Part shown: one piece after another, positions 1 through 12,615 of the stretch
How the letters are laid out: every line of letters starts with the position of its first letter
Position numbering within the stretch: position 1 is the first letter of the stretch
From: Neurospora intermedia
Taxonomy: Eukaryota; Ascomycota; Sordariomycetes; Sordariales; Sordariaceae
Reading direction: 5' to 3'
Assembly: GCA_037102815.1 (NCBI GenBank)
Contig: BTPP01000006.1
Location: forward strand, 620,001-684,000
Length of the DNA stretch: 64,000 nt
Made by a program: the position numbers and the translations under genes
Notes under the pieces: model-generated
What the model saw: the letters and a program-made list of their open reading frames with translations, nothing else
What the model was told of the DNA's origin: nothing
Database searches by the model: none

Positions 1-2159
1 AGAAGAAGTTAGACTAATTATATATTAAATATACTATTTCGAAGGTACTTTTACCGCTAATTATAGAATTCTTTAGGCTCCTAAATAATATTTATAATAT
101 CTTTTATATCAATCTCCTCTAACGGACTACTAAAAACCCCTTACCCGGCTAAATCTTCGCCGATAAATAACCGCCGCCGGTAATTGTAAACGGAGAAAAG
201 GAATATTATATAGAGGAGATCCTATATATTAGAGGAACCCCGAATAATAGAATAGCGCTAGTAAAATAGAAAGGCTATTATAAGCCTTTATAGTACCTAT
301 TCAAAGACTTTTAGAATACTAAAGCGTTCGAACTCTTTGAGAGATAGTATAGGGATATTCGAATTAATAATAGACTTATAGATTAATTTACGAAAGAGAA
401 AATATTAAGGAAAATATTAATAGAGTAAAAAAAGTAAGTAAAATTAATACCCGGAGGTAAAAAGTACGGCCGCTTACTTAAAACGCCGCTACCGATAATC
501 TACTATATTTAAAAGTCTCTAATACCTAACGCCGCCCTAATACCTAACCCGACTACTATATTTAAGGATAATAATACTATAATAGTACTACTATAGGGAA
601 CCTATAGTCTTTTTTTCTTCTTTGGAAGAGACTCTACCTCCTCTACTACGTCCGAGAATTGAATTACCTTCTTCAACCGCCGCTTCTCCTCCAGAATATC
701 CCCCTCCTATTATACTATTTCCGTTAACTCCGCTAAATCCTCCTCTAATACCCGAATATCTACTATCCCCTCCCCTAATTCTACTTCCTTTTCCTCTAAT
801 TCCCTAGCGCCTACTACTATCTCCTTACTAAATAATAAATTTAAATAAATATATAATTCCTTTTCCCCCAGTAATACTCTATCCCCCTCTATTATTCTAC
901 GCTATTCCTCTAACTTCTCTATTCGACTCTCTAATTCTATAACCAATTCGTTAAAAATAGTACCTACTACCCCGGCCGCTACTCCCTCCTAAAAGGTCTA
1001 AACTATTCTAAATATCCGGGTATTAATCCCAATAATAAAGGTATTTAAGTAAGTAGCGGCCGTAATAATAATATATTTAGTATTCTAGGTAAATACTATA
1101 GTAATATTTACTAAAACTTCTAGCCTAACGAATAACGAAGATTATAAAACTATTAAACTACCTTAATCCGTACGAAGAGCCTAATAATTCTCTTTTAGAA
1201 CCTCTAATTTTTCGAATACTTCGACCGAAATTAGGGTTAAGAACGAAGGAGCGTCCGGAATTATAATTAGAAATACTACAGTAGTAAAAAGGGGGGTTAG
1301 TAATACTTCGTTAATAGGGTAATTAAATATAAGGTAGGTAATATTACTAAAATTCGAATTAGTAATTAAATTAGAACGAAGGGATTTAAAAATACTTATA
1401 GAATAATATAGCCCTCGGCCGCTAATTAATTAAAATTACGGACTGTAACTACTATATACCGGAAGGATTAGTAAAACGGAATTTTACCGTTTGGGTAGCC
1501 TTCTTCTAATTAAGAGGAGTACTATTCCTAAACAGTAGAGGGTTACTGCCGGTAGGTAGCAGAATTCTTAAAGCGTATATAAAGTATATAATAATCCTTA
1601 CCTTCGTCGGGCATATAAGAGCCGTAGTCCCCTAACGCTATATACCGAGAATATTAAATAATTATAGTACCTTCGATAGGGACCTTAGTAAATTTGTAGA
1701 AGCCGCCGCTACCGCCGCCACTGCTAGGGGTCTAGGGTACCGGAGAGACCGGTGCGGTAGGACCGAGAGTAGGCTTAATAATAGGAGCCGTAGTAAGCGT
1801 TGGAGTAATAGTAAAAGTAAGTACCGGCGTAGGAGTAAGAGCGGGTATAAGCGTAGGGGCGGGTTCGGGCGCGAGGGCGGGTATAGGTATAAGAATAGTT
1901 ATAGCCGGGTAATAACGAATTAGAGTAGTAGGCCGGAGCTTAAAAGGATCTTTATTAAAACGGGTACTATAATTGAAGGTTAGTAACGGCTATTTAAAAA
2001 TATTTTAAAGTAAAATTAAGGGTATACGTATAATATAATTATAATTATTCGTTAAAGGAGTAAGAAGGAGAATGAAAGTCGTAGAGGGGTAAGATGAAGG
2101 CAATATAAATATTGATTATAGCGCGCGACTATAGCTAGAAGGAGAAAGGGGGGGGCTAA
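1..2159. repeat. RIP-degraded AT-rich repeat, class unassigned
   Basis: AT-rich sequence with many TA steps and very few CA or TG dinucleotides, while CG is retained. This is the usual footprint of repeat-induced point mutation. No frame gives a recognisable protein over a useful length. A proline/threonine-rich stretch can be read on the minus strand near 1700-1900. A purine tract just before 2160 and the LTR-like sequence that follows suggest this may be the internal part of an old LTR element running off the left edge, but I could not identify pol domains. Inference only. Confidence 0.45.
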
Positions 2160-2452
2160 TATTATAGGATTGGCGCCCGTTAAGGCATTTGGCTCTAATT
2201 AGCTAGACTTAAGTACTAAGACGGCAACCCGCATTGAGACTGCCCAAACGACCCGGGCACTACACTGCGTAGCGCCCGAACCTTCTGGAGCATTCCCTGG
2301 CTGCTTTAGGCTACTAGGCAGCCAGCGTACGGCCATTTAAGCTTTGGCATTCGAGCGACCCGGAGGGTAGCGTTTTCTCCTTTCTTTCTTCGTAGAACCT
2401 TAATATACCACATAAGGCCAGCACCTGCGTATCGCTCTACTGTCCCCTTACA
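2160..2452 (+). repeat. LTR-like fragment (Ty3/gypsy-type), fossil
   Basis: It is preceded by a polypurine tract (about 2139-2156). It starts TATTATAGGATTGGCGCC, close to the start of the right LTR at 20802 (TATTATAAGGCTAGTGCC), which also follows a purine tract. It ends in ...TTACA at 2452, exactly where the LINE copy begins. Unlike both flanks it keeps many CA and TG dinucleotides, so it has largely escaped RIP. The partner LTR is not in the window. It could be a solo LTR or the 3' LTR of an element running off the left edge. Confidence 0.4.
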
Positions 2453-4137
2453 GGTAGAAGAAGGCCCGGAGGCCGATAACCTCCGTTCTAACCTAAATAA
2501 GAAGGGAATTTTTTATTTTAATTAATAAGTACAATTCTTCTTTATCTTCTTTTAATTATTAGCGTTTTCCCTTTTTCTTCTTTATACCGACTATATATCG
2601 TTAGATAGCCTTTTTATTAAATTTAAAAGTAAGGTTAGTAATAGTAAATTTATACTATCGCTTTAATTTCGTTATTATTATTACTAGGTAGTAATTATAG
2701 CGCAATACCTATTCCCGATTTATTATATCCTTTAATTATTCTTCTTTATCGGCAGTTATTAATTCTAAAATTTACGATAGTAGTAATAGTTAAATCTTTA
2801 ATTCCGAGGGGGGGCTAATTACTATTACTAATAGTTTTTCTATTAGTACCTATATTTTAGCCTACCGAATTTTAATTATACTACTCTTTAGTTTATTAGT
2901 AAGTAAGTAACTTCTAATTTATTATATTTAAATATAATTAGAAATCTAAACTACAATCCTCTAAATAAATTAGGCTTAATTTATCCGGGCGAACCTTTCT
3001 TTAAAGGCCCGGACCCTTTTATTAAAGTAAAGGTCGAACGGCGGATAAAAGGTTTCTATCTTTAAATTTCGTACTAGCGTAGCCTTATACGCCCTAACAA
3101 TAATTCTTCAATATTTGGTTTAGTATTTTACTAACCTAATTATTATCCCCCGAAGTTTTTTATAAATTTTAGTTAATTAATAGAATATTAAAGCTCTATA
3201 TATAATTGTACTATAAATATACTTAATATATATTTCCTTTACCCGAATAAAAAAATAACTTTATATTTTTATTATTAATCTTATAAATATATTCGTCTAT
3301 ATTATTATTTTCTTTTTTACTACTTCTACGTAAGGTTTATAATTAAATTTACAATTTAATTAGACCCTTAGGAATTGTATCGATTCTATTAGTTAAAGTA
3401 CTACTTCTCTAAATTAGAGAGTTTCTATCCTTAGTACCTTCGTTTATATAAAGTATATTAAGTCTGTTTTAATTATTTCAAATTCTATACTTCTCGCCCT
3501 TACTTATTTTAAATATACTTCCTATACTATTTATAGCGTCCGGTAATTTTCTTCGGTAATATAGGTTATTACTATAATATTAGTATTATCGGCGAAGTTA
3601 ATTATAATTATATTTAGGATTATTATTAACTTCTAATATAGTAAAGTAATAAAGAGAATAAATAAAATAAGGGAGAGGGGGGAGCTTTATAGTATTTTAA
3701 TAGTAATTGTATAAGGGTAGGAAGTTTTATTATTAAAGAAGAGAGAGCCTCTTCTTCCGGTAATAAAATTCGCTATCTACCGGATAATCTATATTAGGAA
3801 TTGTATTTCCTATAGGGTATATAGAAGTTACTTATAATTAATTCTATTGAACGCTCCTTTTTTAAATTTAGGAGTATAAAGGATGTTATAGCCCCGAGCT
3901 TTTAGGCTATATATACTGTATCGGTAACTACCCGGATTATAAATTCTATCGAACGGTCTGCCCGGTTGCCTATTTGGCCCTCTAGTAGGAGGTTGAACTC
4001 TTCGGTTACCTACGTAAGCCTTTTAGCTACGAGCGTTTCGAAGATCTTTCCTACGTTGTTGAGTAGCGATATTAGCTTCTATGCGCCCGCTAGCCTCTGC
4101 TGGGCGGCGCTCTTCCCGGGTTTCTTGAGGACAATTA
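2453..4137 (-). mobile_element. Tad1-like LINE, 5'-truncated copy 1
   Basis: This is a non-LTR retrotransposon remnant read on the minus strand. Starting at about 4137 going left, the translation gives LKKPGKS, then ISLLNNVGKIFETLVAKRLT, EEFNLL and GNRADRSIEF. Near 3690 it reads SLILFILFITLLY, and near 3580 a degraded FADDTNI-type box. These are the ordered blocks of a LINE reverse transcriptase (Tad1/I-like). The frame is riddled with stops of the RIP type. Homology to copy 2 (7147-8825) begins at GGTAGAAGAAGGCC and stops abruptly at about 4137. The missing 5' part (endonuclease, ORF1) fits the usual 5' truncation of LINEs. It directly abuts the LTR-like end at 2452. Confidence 0.75.
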
Positions 4138-5085
4138 TAGTAAATATATATAGTATAATAATTTGATATAATAAACTCTTATAGAGCAAGAGGGTATTTT
4201 TAGGGGTAAGGTAGGATATACGTTAGGGCTTCCCTCCCCGCACCCACCCTATTCCTTAGAGGTTCCCTCCCATACCCGAAAAAATAGGGGTATAACTAAA
4301 TAATACCTAGCAATAAAAATGCTTCCTTTTCTTATATATCTTTATCCTTTTATTATTACCTCTAACCTAGCTATCTTTCTCTATACTCGTACTTAATATT
4401 ATGTATAGAGCTATTGAAATGGGTACTATACAACCTAGGACGAAGATAATGAGTTGAGAAGACTTTGGGAGGCGGGGGCTTGAGTGCTAAGGGCGAGGAA
4501 GAGAGGGCGAGAAAGGAGGAGCAAGAGAGGGGAGTGCAAGAGAGGAGAGCGTGAGGGAGAAGGATAGCATTATAATATTTATTAAAACGCCCATTCCTTT
4601 ATAGATTCGTTGTCGGGCCTAAAAATCGTAGTAGAAATCCACACCAGAGGTCGTAGTGCTATAGGCCTACTTCGAAGCGAGGAAGGAGCGGCGGTTCTGT
4701 CTATAGCGGTCTAAATACTATTAATTGCGGATTCCTCTATCCTAAAGAGGAAATTTGGATATCGAGCTTAATTCGAGGCCCGTGCTTTCAGTTGCAAAAG
4801 CCACTTTTTCCTTTGCAATTGAAATTGCTCTACGACCGTCGCATGTATTGAGGTATACAGGGTGCCAAAATGACGAGAAAAATAAGGCGGTTATTTTAGT
4901 ACTAGTTATAGTATAGTATACGCTCTGGTTATTGAGAAAAAGGCAAAAGAAGATAAAAAGAAGAATTTTGGCTGCAATGGCGCCTTTAACCCAAGAATTT
5001 TAAAAGGGAGTTAGGGTTAGGGTTAAAAATTGAAAATATGGAAAAAGAAAAAAATGGGAAAAAAAAATTTCAAAATTTTGCACTT

Positions 5086-5127
<42 letters not shown>

Positions 5128-5168
5128 CAAGATTATCAATAATATAAGTATATATAGTCTTATTCCCT
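4138..5168. other. Non-coding, mixed composition, poly-T tract
   Basis: No gene seen. It contains a GC-rich block near 4226-4280 that is repeated in inverted orientation at about 12915-12970. There is a purine-rich GAGAGG-type stretch at 4450-4565. A two-unit TTAGGG-like motif lies near 5010. A 39-nt T homopolymer runs from 5089 to 5127. CA/TG depletion is weaker at 4600-5000 than in the flanking repeats. Confidence 0.6.
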
Positions 5169-7146
5169 ATACTATAAATTATAGCACCTTATTGGCATAA
5201 GGTCCTTCTCCAGTTCTCTGGAGGGGAAAACCGTGAGACGTTAAACGCCTCCGAATGAAAACCTTTAATTCTATTTCGGCTATAGTTTACTATACTATTC
5301 TTACTTTACTTATAGCTATAACGGTTCTTACCTACCGCTATAACGAATATAATTTCGTTTCTTCTACTACTACGTTATTCTAATATTAGAATAATAGGAA
5401 TAATAGGAATAAAATTAGACTTAGTACGCCGCTTTCCTCACCGCCTCTCTATTTTATTCCTTACCGCTCTTTCTTCCGCCTTTTCTCCGCCTCCCTATTC
5501 TATTTTCCTATTTATTACCTTACTTCTCTATTTCCTTCCCTTATTTATAAATACCTCCGCCCTATTATTTATTCTCTTACCCTACAATTTTACCCTTATT
5601 TATATTAGTATAAGGACCTCTTCCCCTATTTATATAATTTCTTTATATAACGTCCCTCCTAATCCTTCTCTTCCTTTTTCCTTATTATAATTTCTATTAA
5701 AATAACTTCTTCCGGCCGTTATTGTTCTAGCCCTATTAATTTAACCTCTAACGTAGAGGGTTCTCCCCCTATTATATCCCCGGGCCCTACGTCCCCCGCG
5801 GTCCCTATAGTCGTACCTTTAGAACCTATATTCCTTATTTATACTCTTTGTAATTTCCTTAATAATTATCCCCCTTAGAACCGGTATAATTTCTTTCCCT
5901 CTTCTTTTAATCCCTATACTAATTTAATTAATATTATTCGTAAAATTCTTTACTTTTACTATACTTTACATTTTACTTCCGTCTTACGTTCTAATAATAG
6001 GTCTAATTCCCCTAATACTTTTAAGAAGGTTATTACTAATAGGATTTACTTAATTTTATTTATTAGTAAATCCTTTAATTTCTATTCTTCTTTTTTACTA
6101 TTTAATTCCTACGCTTCTAACTAATAGTATTTAGAATACTACCTATAATTATACCTCCGGTAGGTATATATTAAACGTCCCTACTAATTTCTATAACGTT
6201 CGTAACGCTATTTAGGCGGTAATTATTATTATAGTATTAAGTAGCCCGGATAATTTTAATTACAATTTAAATACCTTCGTTCGTATTATTAATAATTTCT
6301 CTAATTATATATATATTCATTTAAAATAAGACGACCTTCTTACTAACTTTAAACATTTTCTTTACGCTTTAAGTTTTAATACTATTAATTAATAATAGAA
6401 GGGTTATTATAAATTGGTTGTAAAGAATATTTATTACGGTTATATCCCTTCTTTATTCGGTAATAGTACTATAAATGCGGTTTAAATTACTTTAAAATTT
6501 AATAATAGCGTTATTACTCTTACTTATATTATATCCGACGGTAGTAATTATATTATTCCTATTCGTATAATTTCCAATTTTAATAGTAATAGTAATTCTA
6601 TTCCTAATAGCCTTATAACCGTCGATACTCCCGGCTATACCCTTATAAATAATAATTAGATCCAATAGCGCTATAAAATTACTATAAATTAAATTTATAT
6701 AATAGAATTACTCGAATAGCTTCTTAAATATAATTAGATACTCGTTAAATAATATTTTTCGGTTCTTACTATAATTATAATTTAAATAACTCCTATAGTT
6801 AATATAAATATCTCCTCCTCGTTCCCGTCCTATTATTCTAGTATTATTAATATTCTATTTTCCTCTTAAAAATACTTTACAATTTCCTTATATTACTCTT
6901 CCTCTAATTCAATTACTAAATAGTACTCTCTTAACCTCTTTAATTTTAATACTTATAATAGAATCCTTTTAGCCTTAATTCTATTGTCTAAGTATTTTTA
7001 GAGTTCTTCCTTTATTGATAATTAAATTTCTAAATTTAATTAGAAGATAGTATCCGTATTGAGGCAATTTAGAATAATATAAGTAAATATTTCTTTTTCG
7101 AACCTATAGGCGTAAATAAGAATTAAAATACCCGGTACTTTCCTCC
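5169..7146. repeat. Strongly RIP-mutated repeat, class unassigned
   Basis: About 2 kb of pyrimidine-rich, TA-rich sequence in which CA and TG are almost absent (for example 5400-6000). Every frame is broken by many stops, and I could not recover a family-diagnostic motif on either strand. Such complete depletion implies a formerly multicopy element longer than a few hundred bases. It ends where LINE copy 2 begins at 7147. Confidence 0.55.
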
Positions 7147-10100
7147 GGTAGAAGAAGGCCTAGAGGCTAATAACCTCCGTTCTAGTTTAAATAAGGAGGG
7201 AATTCTTTATTTTAATTAATAAGTACGGCTCTTTTTCGTCTTCTTTTAGTTATTAGCGTCTTCTTTTCTTCGTTTTTATATTAATTATATATTATTAAAT
7301 AATTTTTCTACTAAATTTAGAAGTAAGGTCGGCGATAATAAATTCGTACCGTCGCTTTAATTTTACTACCGCTGCTATTAAATAATAATTATGATATAAT
7401 ACTTATTCCTAATTCGTTATATCTTCTAATTACTTTTCTTTATTAATAGCTATTAATTCTAAAGTTTATAATAATAGTAATAGCTAAATCCCTAACTCCG
7501 AAGGGGGTTTAACTACTATTACTAATAGTTTTTCTATTAGTACTTATATTTCGGCCTACCGAACTTTAATTATACTACTCTCTAATTTATTAATAGGTAG
7601 CTAACTTCTAGTTTGTTATATTTAAATATAATTAGAAACCTAAACTATAATCCCCCGGACGAACCGGGCTTAGTCCGTCCAAATAAACCTTTCTTTAAAG
7701 GCCCGGACCTTTTTATTAAAATAAAGGTCGAGCGGTAGATAAAAGGTTTCCGTTTTTAAATTTCGTACCGGCGTAGCTTTATACATTCCGGCAATAACTC
7801 TTAAATATTTGGTGTAGTATTTTATTAATTTAATTACTATTCTCCGAAATTTATTATAAATTTTAATTGGCTAATAGAATACTAAAGTTCTATATATAAT
7901 AGTACTATAAATATATTTAATATATATTTCCTTTATTTAAATAAAGGAGTAACCCTATATTTTTACTATTAATTTTATAAGTATATTCGTCTATATTATT
8001 ATTTTTTTTATTACTTCCGCGTGAATTCTATAATTAAATTTACAATTTAATTAAACCCTTAGGAATTATATCGATTCCGTCGGTTGAAATACTACTTTTC
8101 TAAATTAGAGAATTTCTATCCTTAGTACCCTCGTTCGTATAAAATATATTAATTCTATTTTAATTACTTTGAATTTTATACCTCTCGCCCCTACCTATTC
8201 TGAATATACTTCCTATACTATTTATAATATTCAGTAATTTTCTTTAATAGTACGGGCTACTACTATAATATTAATATTATTAGCGAAGCCGACTATAATT
8301 ATATTCGAAATTATTACTAGCTTCCGGTATAATAGAGTAATAAAGAGAATAAATAAAATAGAAAATAGGGGGGAACCTTATAATATTCTAATAATAATTA
8401 TATAAGGACGGGAAGTTTTATTATTGAAGAAGAGAGAATTTCGTTTTCCGGTAATAAAATTTGCTACCTACCGAATAATTTATATTAAGAATTATATTTC
8501 CTATAGGGTATATAAAAATTACCTATAATTAACTCTATTAAATACTCCCTTTAAATCTAGGAGTATAAGGGACGTTATAGCCCCGAGCTTTTAGACTATA
8601 TATATTATATTAGTAATTACCCGGACTATAAACTCTATTAAATAATTTGCCCGGTTACTTATTTAACCCTCTAGTAGGAGGTTGAATTCTTCGGTTATTT
8701 GTATAAACCTTTTAACTACAAACGTTTTAAAGATTTTTCTTATATTATTAAATAGTAATATTAATTTCTATACGTCTGCTAGCTTCTATTAGGCGGTACT
8801 CTTCCCGGGTTTTTTAAAGACAATTATTTTTATATTTTTAAACCGCTATAAGAAATATCCGAATTGGAGGCTAATAGATATTAAATATACTATAACCTAC
8901 CGGAATAATTGCTTATATAACTTTAGAAACTTATTTAAATATTAGTCGATTCTAAGGGCTTTATTAAGTACTATTTAGGAAAATATATTTTAAATATCCT
9001 CCTTATTAACTAATTTACTAATAATTATCGGTTTAACGCTATTTAATAGTTTAATTTAATCCGGTAGGTAATTTATTAGGACTTTTACCTTCGGGAAGAA
9101 GCGATTAATAAGGATTTCGGCCTTATTATTATAATTTCTAACTTCTACTACTCCTTTATAAATTTAAAGGGGTAATAATTTAAGTAGGTCTATTAATTAG
9201 TAATTTCGGGTATAAGCCTATTATTCTAAAGGTTAAAATTCATTTAAGTTCTTTAAAATTTTAGCGACGCTATTATACTATATAATTTATTAAATTTGTA
9301 TAATTATTTTCCTTTTTTTTATTATAATTTTAATAAAGTCCTTCTAATTCGATACCGTTTAGTATTTAAACTACTTTTAATATATCCTCCGCGCTTCTTT
9401 CGTTATTATTTTATATCCTAATATTTATTAATTTACTTTTTTCCCTCGACCTTTCTTCTAATATAAGATAAATTCCTCTACGATATTTATAAATTCCCCG
9501 TCGAACCTACGAAAAGTAAACTCAAAATCCTCTACTATATTAATCCTTTCTAAAATTAATATCCGTTTTTTTAACGCTTCCTTTACTTTTATTATATTTA
9601 TAAGACTCTAATTATATCCTCCTTCCTCTTTTACTTTTTTATTTTTTTTTCCTATTTAAATTTAAATTTCTTCAGGGTAATAGTTTAAACCGGTTTACTC
9701 GTACTTCTATACTCCCTAATATTTAACTTTAACCCTAAATAATAATTATATATAATTAATTATTCTATCCTTCTCTCTTTATATTATATTCCCCAATTTT
9801 ATTAATTTATTATGCGGGGTAAGTAAATTAAATTTTTAGTATTATATTTATATAAGGAGGCGAATGGCCCCTAAGCTAATCCTATTCTTTAAATCCTAAT
9901 CGGAATAATAAAAATTGTAATTTCTAATTATAATTAAATTTCCTGCCGGGGGTCCGACTTTAATAAATTTAAAGAGCGGCGATCTTTATTAATATTTTAA
10001 TATTTCTCATATAAGGATAGGAAAGTGAATAGAAAAGACGGTCGTTAGGTCCTTTAGGCTCTTAAATATTATTATAATTTAATCTTTTCTAATTTAAAAG

Positions 10101-10400
10101 TTTAGGTCCTCCAAATTCTATTTCTTATTTATATATATTATTGCCCTTCCTTTTCTTATATAATTAACCCTAAAATATTTCCCGCTTTTAGGACGGTAAA
10201 TATCCCTATTTAAATTTCTACCCGGCTCTTAAATTGCTATAATATTATAGGTTTCCTCTTATTCGAATAAAAGTTTCCCTCTTTTATACAATTTCCCTAC
10301 GTTCTAAGAGAGTATTTTTAATTAAATTATTAATTATTCTAAAATAGGGTTCCTTTTAATCCTTTAATAGAAAATAAAGGTATTACTTTTCTAGGAGGGG
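7147..10400 (-). mobile_element. Tad1-like LINE, longer copy 2
   Basis: Minus-strand LINE remnant. 7147-8825 is collinear with copy 1 and carries the same reverse-transcriptase blocks. Upstream of these (higher coordinates) the homology extends beyond copy 1. At about 9900-10,150 the minus strand reads a degraded endonuclease motif, GNLIIIRNYNFYYSD, matching the GDFN-x-HH-x-W region of LINE AP-endonucleases, followed by KNRISLGAIRLL. Domain order on the minus strand is therefore endonuclease, reverse transcriptase, 3' end. RIP stops occur throughout, so it is not functional. The 5' limit is uncertain; ORF1 may continue to about 12,120. Confidence 0.7.
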
Positions 10401-12120
10401 CTATAATTATATAAACGCTATTACTATTATATAATTAATTCCCCCTTATATTTTATAAATACGTATAAATATTTATTAGGCTTTACGGGTTTAATAGTTT
10501 TAGTTAGGAGAATAGGTTGATAATTTTCTTTAATTATCCCTTCTTAGCGACTCTTTTAATATATTTCTCTAGGGTAGTAATAATACGGGAATTAGGAGGG
10601 GCGTTTAGGAGGATACCCTTATTTATAATTTCTATTATTAGTTTTAATACCTTTCTAATTAAGTTCCTACAGAGGGCGAACGCCTATAGCCTTTCAACGT
10701 ACGTAATAAACGCCTTTGTAATCGCCTTTCGGAAAATAAAATACTCTTTATAATTATATATATAATAGCCCTTCTTCCTATATAGTTTATAATAAACGAA
10801 TAATTTATTATTATTAGATAGGTAATTTACTTCGCTGAAGTAATTCCTTTCGTATTTAATTTCGCTATAGCGGGTATAAATATTTTTTTAATAATAGAAT
10901 TTCGCTATATATTTAATTTCTTAATATTTAAAATATTATTAAATATTGTTTAAGGTTTAAAATAATTTGTATAGGTATATATTGCCGTCCTAGAGGAAGA
11001 GGTTATTTTAGAAGAAGTATATTACTAACGTAATTACAATTTCTATTAGAAGTAAATTTTTATTCTCTCCGTCCTTTTTCTTCTATAATTGAATTCTAAT
11101 AATAAATACTTCCGGGTTCTTCTCCTTCGCTATATTCGATATAGCTTCCGCTATAGTATAATTATTAATACTATTCTAAAGTACGCCCCGAATTAGTACG
11201 TTTATAATATTTATAGTAATAAAAGTATTAAGGCTGAAAATTTTTTTAATTTATATTTAATTATACTAGTACTAATTATATATAAATTTATTAAATATAA
11301 TTATATAGTCTCTAATCGTTAGTATTCTAATAGCCGTTCGGATTATTAGGCTAATATTCTTTTTATTTAAATATATAATTAAAATTATTTTTATATCTTT
11401 ATTCGAACGGTTTATAAATTTAGTAGTAATTATTACTCCTTTAATAGTAAATCATCGTTCAAAATTAGAGGGAATAAACTTCTTAATAATAGTAGGTAAT
11501 TATTAGAAGGTAATACTAATTTTACTCGGATTAACTTTCGTTACAATATCGGCCTAATACTTTGGTACTTCCTAAATACCTTTCTTAATTTCCTTTAGAA
11601 TATCCTTTTTCAAATTATTGAAATTCTTCTTAATAATAAATTGGTTAATTCTAACCTTACTAACCTTGGATTATATAGACCTACTTTTTCCGATACGTAC
11701 CTTTATAAATTCAAAAAGTAATTTTTAAACCCAATAATAATCCTCGGTCGAAATAGTATTATAGTCCGTAGATTTATTCGTTCTAGCGATAAATTTCTTT
11801 AATATTTTATTATCTTCCTCCGTTTTATCCGAAGTCTTCGTAGTAAGTATAGTTTTAGGATTATTATATACTAAGATTTCCGCGAGCGGGTTGTAGATAT
11901 TATTTTCGAATTTACGAATACCGCTATCGATGGCTATTAGTAATAATAATATAATATTATCGCTACGTTCGTTATAGGATATTGTGAGGGACGTAAACGA
12001 CCCTCCTAAGTCGATTGCCGTTGTTAGTTTTCGTTTTGGAGCACTCCTCGACCAGAAATCGGCGTTTCCGGTTTCAAAGCAGTTTAATAATATAAGTAAA
12101 AAAAAGGAATCCCTTTTCAA
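10401..12120 (-). repeat. Possible 5' part (ORF1) of the LINE, degraded
   Basis: AT-rich repeat sequence continuing from the LINE endonuclease region. The longest minus-strand frame (11725-12120, 131 codons) is lysine- and isoleucine-rich. Conceptual continuation to lower coordinates stays in one biased frame with occasional stops, which suggests an old coding region. No zinc knuckle or other ORF1 signature was recognised, so the assignment rests on position alone. It could equally be an unrelated element. Confidence 0.3.
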
Positions 12121-12141
12121 TAATCTGAGTTAGTTACTTAA

Positions 12142-12210
12142 TAAGCTTAGTAGCTTAATGGTTATTATATTACTCCAATATTGGACAGGTAGTCCGTTCA
12201 ATCCAGCTTA
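12142..12210 (+). pseudogene. tRNA-like remnant (possible SINE head)
   Basis: TAGCTTAATGG at 12151 fits a pol III A box, and CGTTCAATCCA at 12195 fits a B box. The spacing is that of a tRNA. The outer strands 12142-12147 and 12205-12210 can pair over six positions, but the D, anticodon and T stems do not fold properly. It is a degraded tRNA or a tRNA-derived SINE head, not a working tRNA. Confidence 0.3.
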
Positions 12211-12445
12211 AAGTTTAGTTTTTATTATTTAACAAATAAAGGATAGATATTTTATAATGAAAATCTAAAATTTATATTAATTAAAAACTCTATAGAACAT
12301 TCTAATAAAACGTTAAGAAATTAAAATAACAATTATTAATATATTCCTTTAAATAAAAATTATTAAAAAGATCCCTTTTTTTTTATTTAGTAAAGTAATA
12401 TTAACTTCCTAATATTAATAAAAATAATTTTTATAGTAGAAGAAA

Positions 12446-12615
12446 TTAGGGTTAGGGTTAGTTAGAGTTAGGGTTAGTTAGGATTAGGGTTAGCTCCGGG
12501 GGTGTAGGGGGCCGGCGGGAGGCCCCTGCTTGTGAATGGATTATTTTTATAAGAAGTAGTTAGGTAGGGTTAGGGTTAGTAGCGGGGGTGCAGGGGGCCG
12601 GCGAGGACCCTGCAA
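12446..12615 (+). repeat. Left arm, two tandem copies of the telomere-like terminal repeat
   Basis: The motif TTAGGGTTAG followed by CGGGGGTGCAGGGGGCCGGC occurs at 12446-12530 and again at about 12560-12615. The AT-rich lead-in is shared too (12425-12445 resembles 12543-12560), so the arm is duplicated in tandem with a period of about 118 bp. In the second copy TGCAGGG and CCCTGCA can form a perfect 7-bp hairpin. Confidence 0.8.

Noticed and set aside
5009-5025. Short TTAGGG-like repeat as a telomere relic
   Set aside because: Only about two units, easily due to chance; similar short matches occur near 21100 and 61035.
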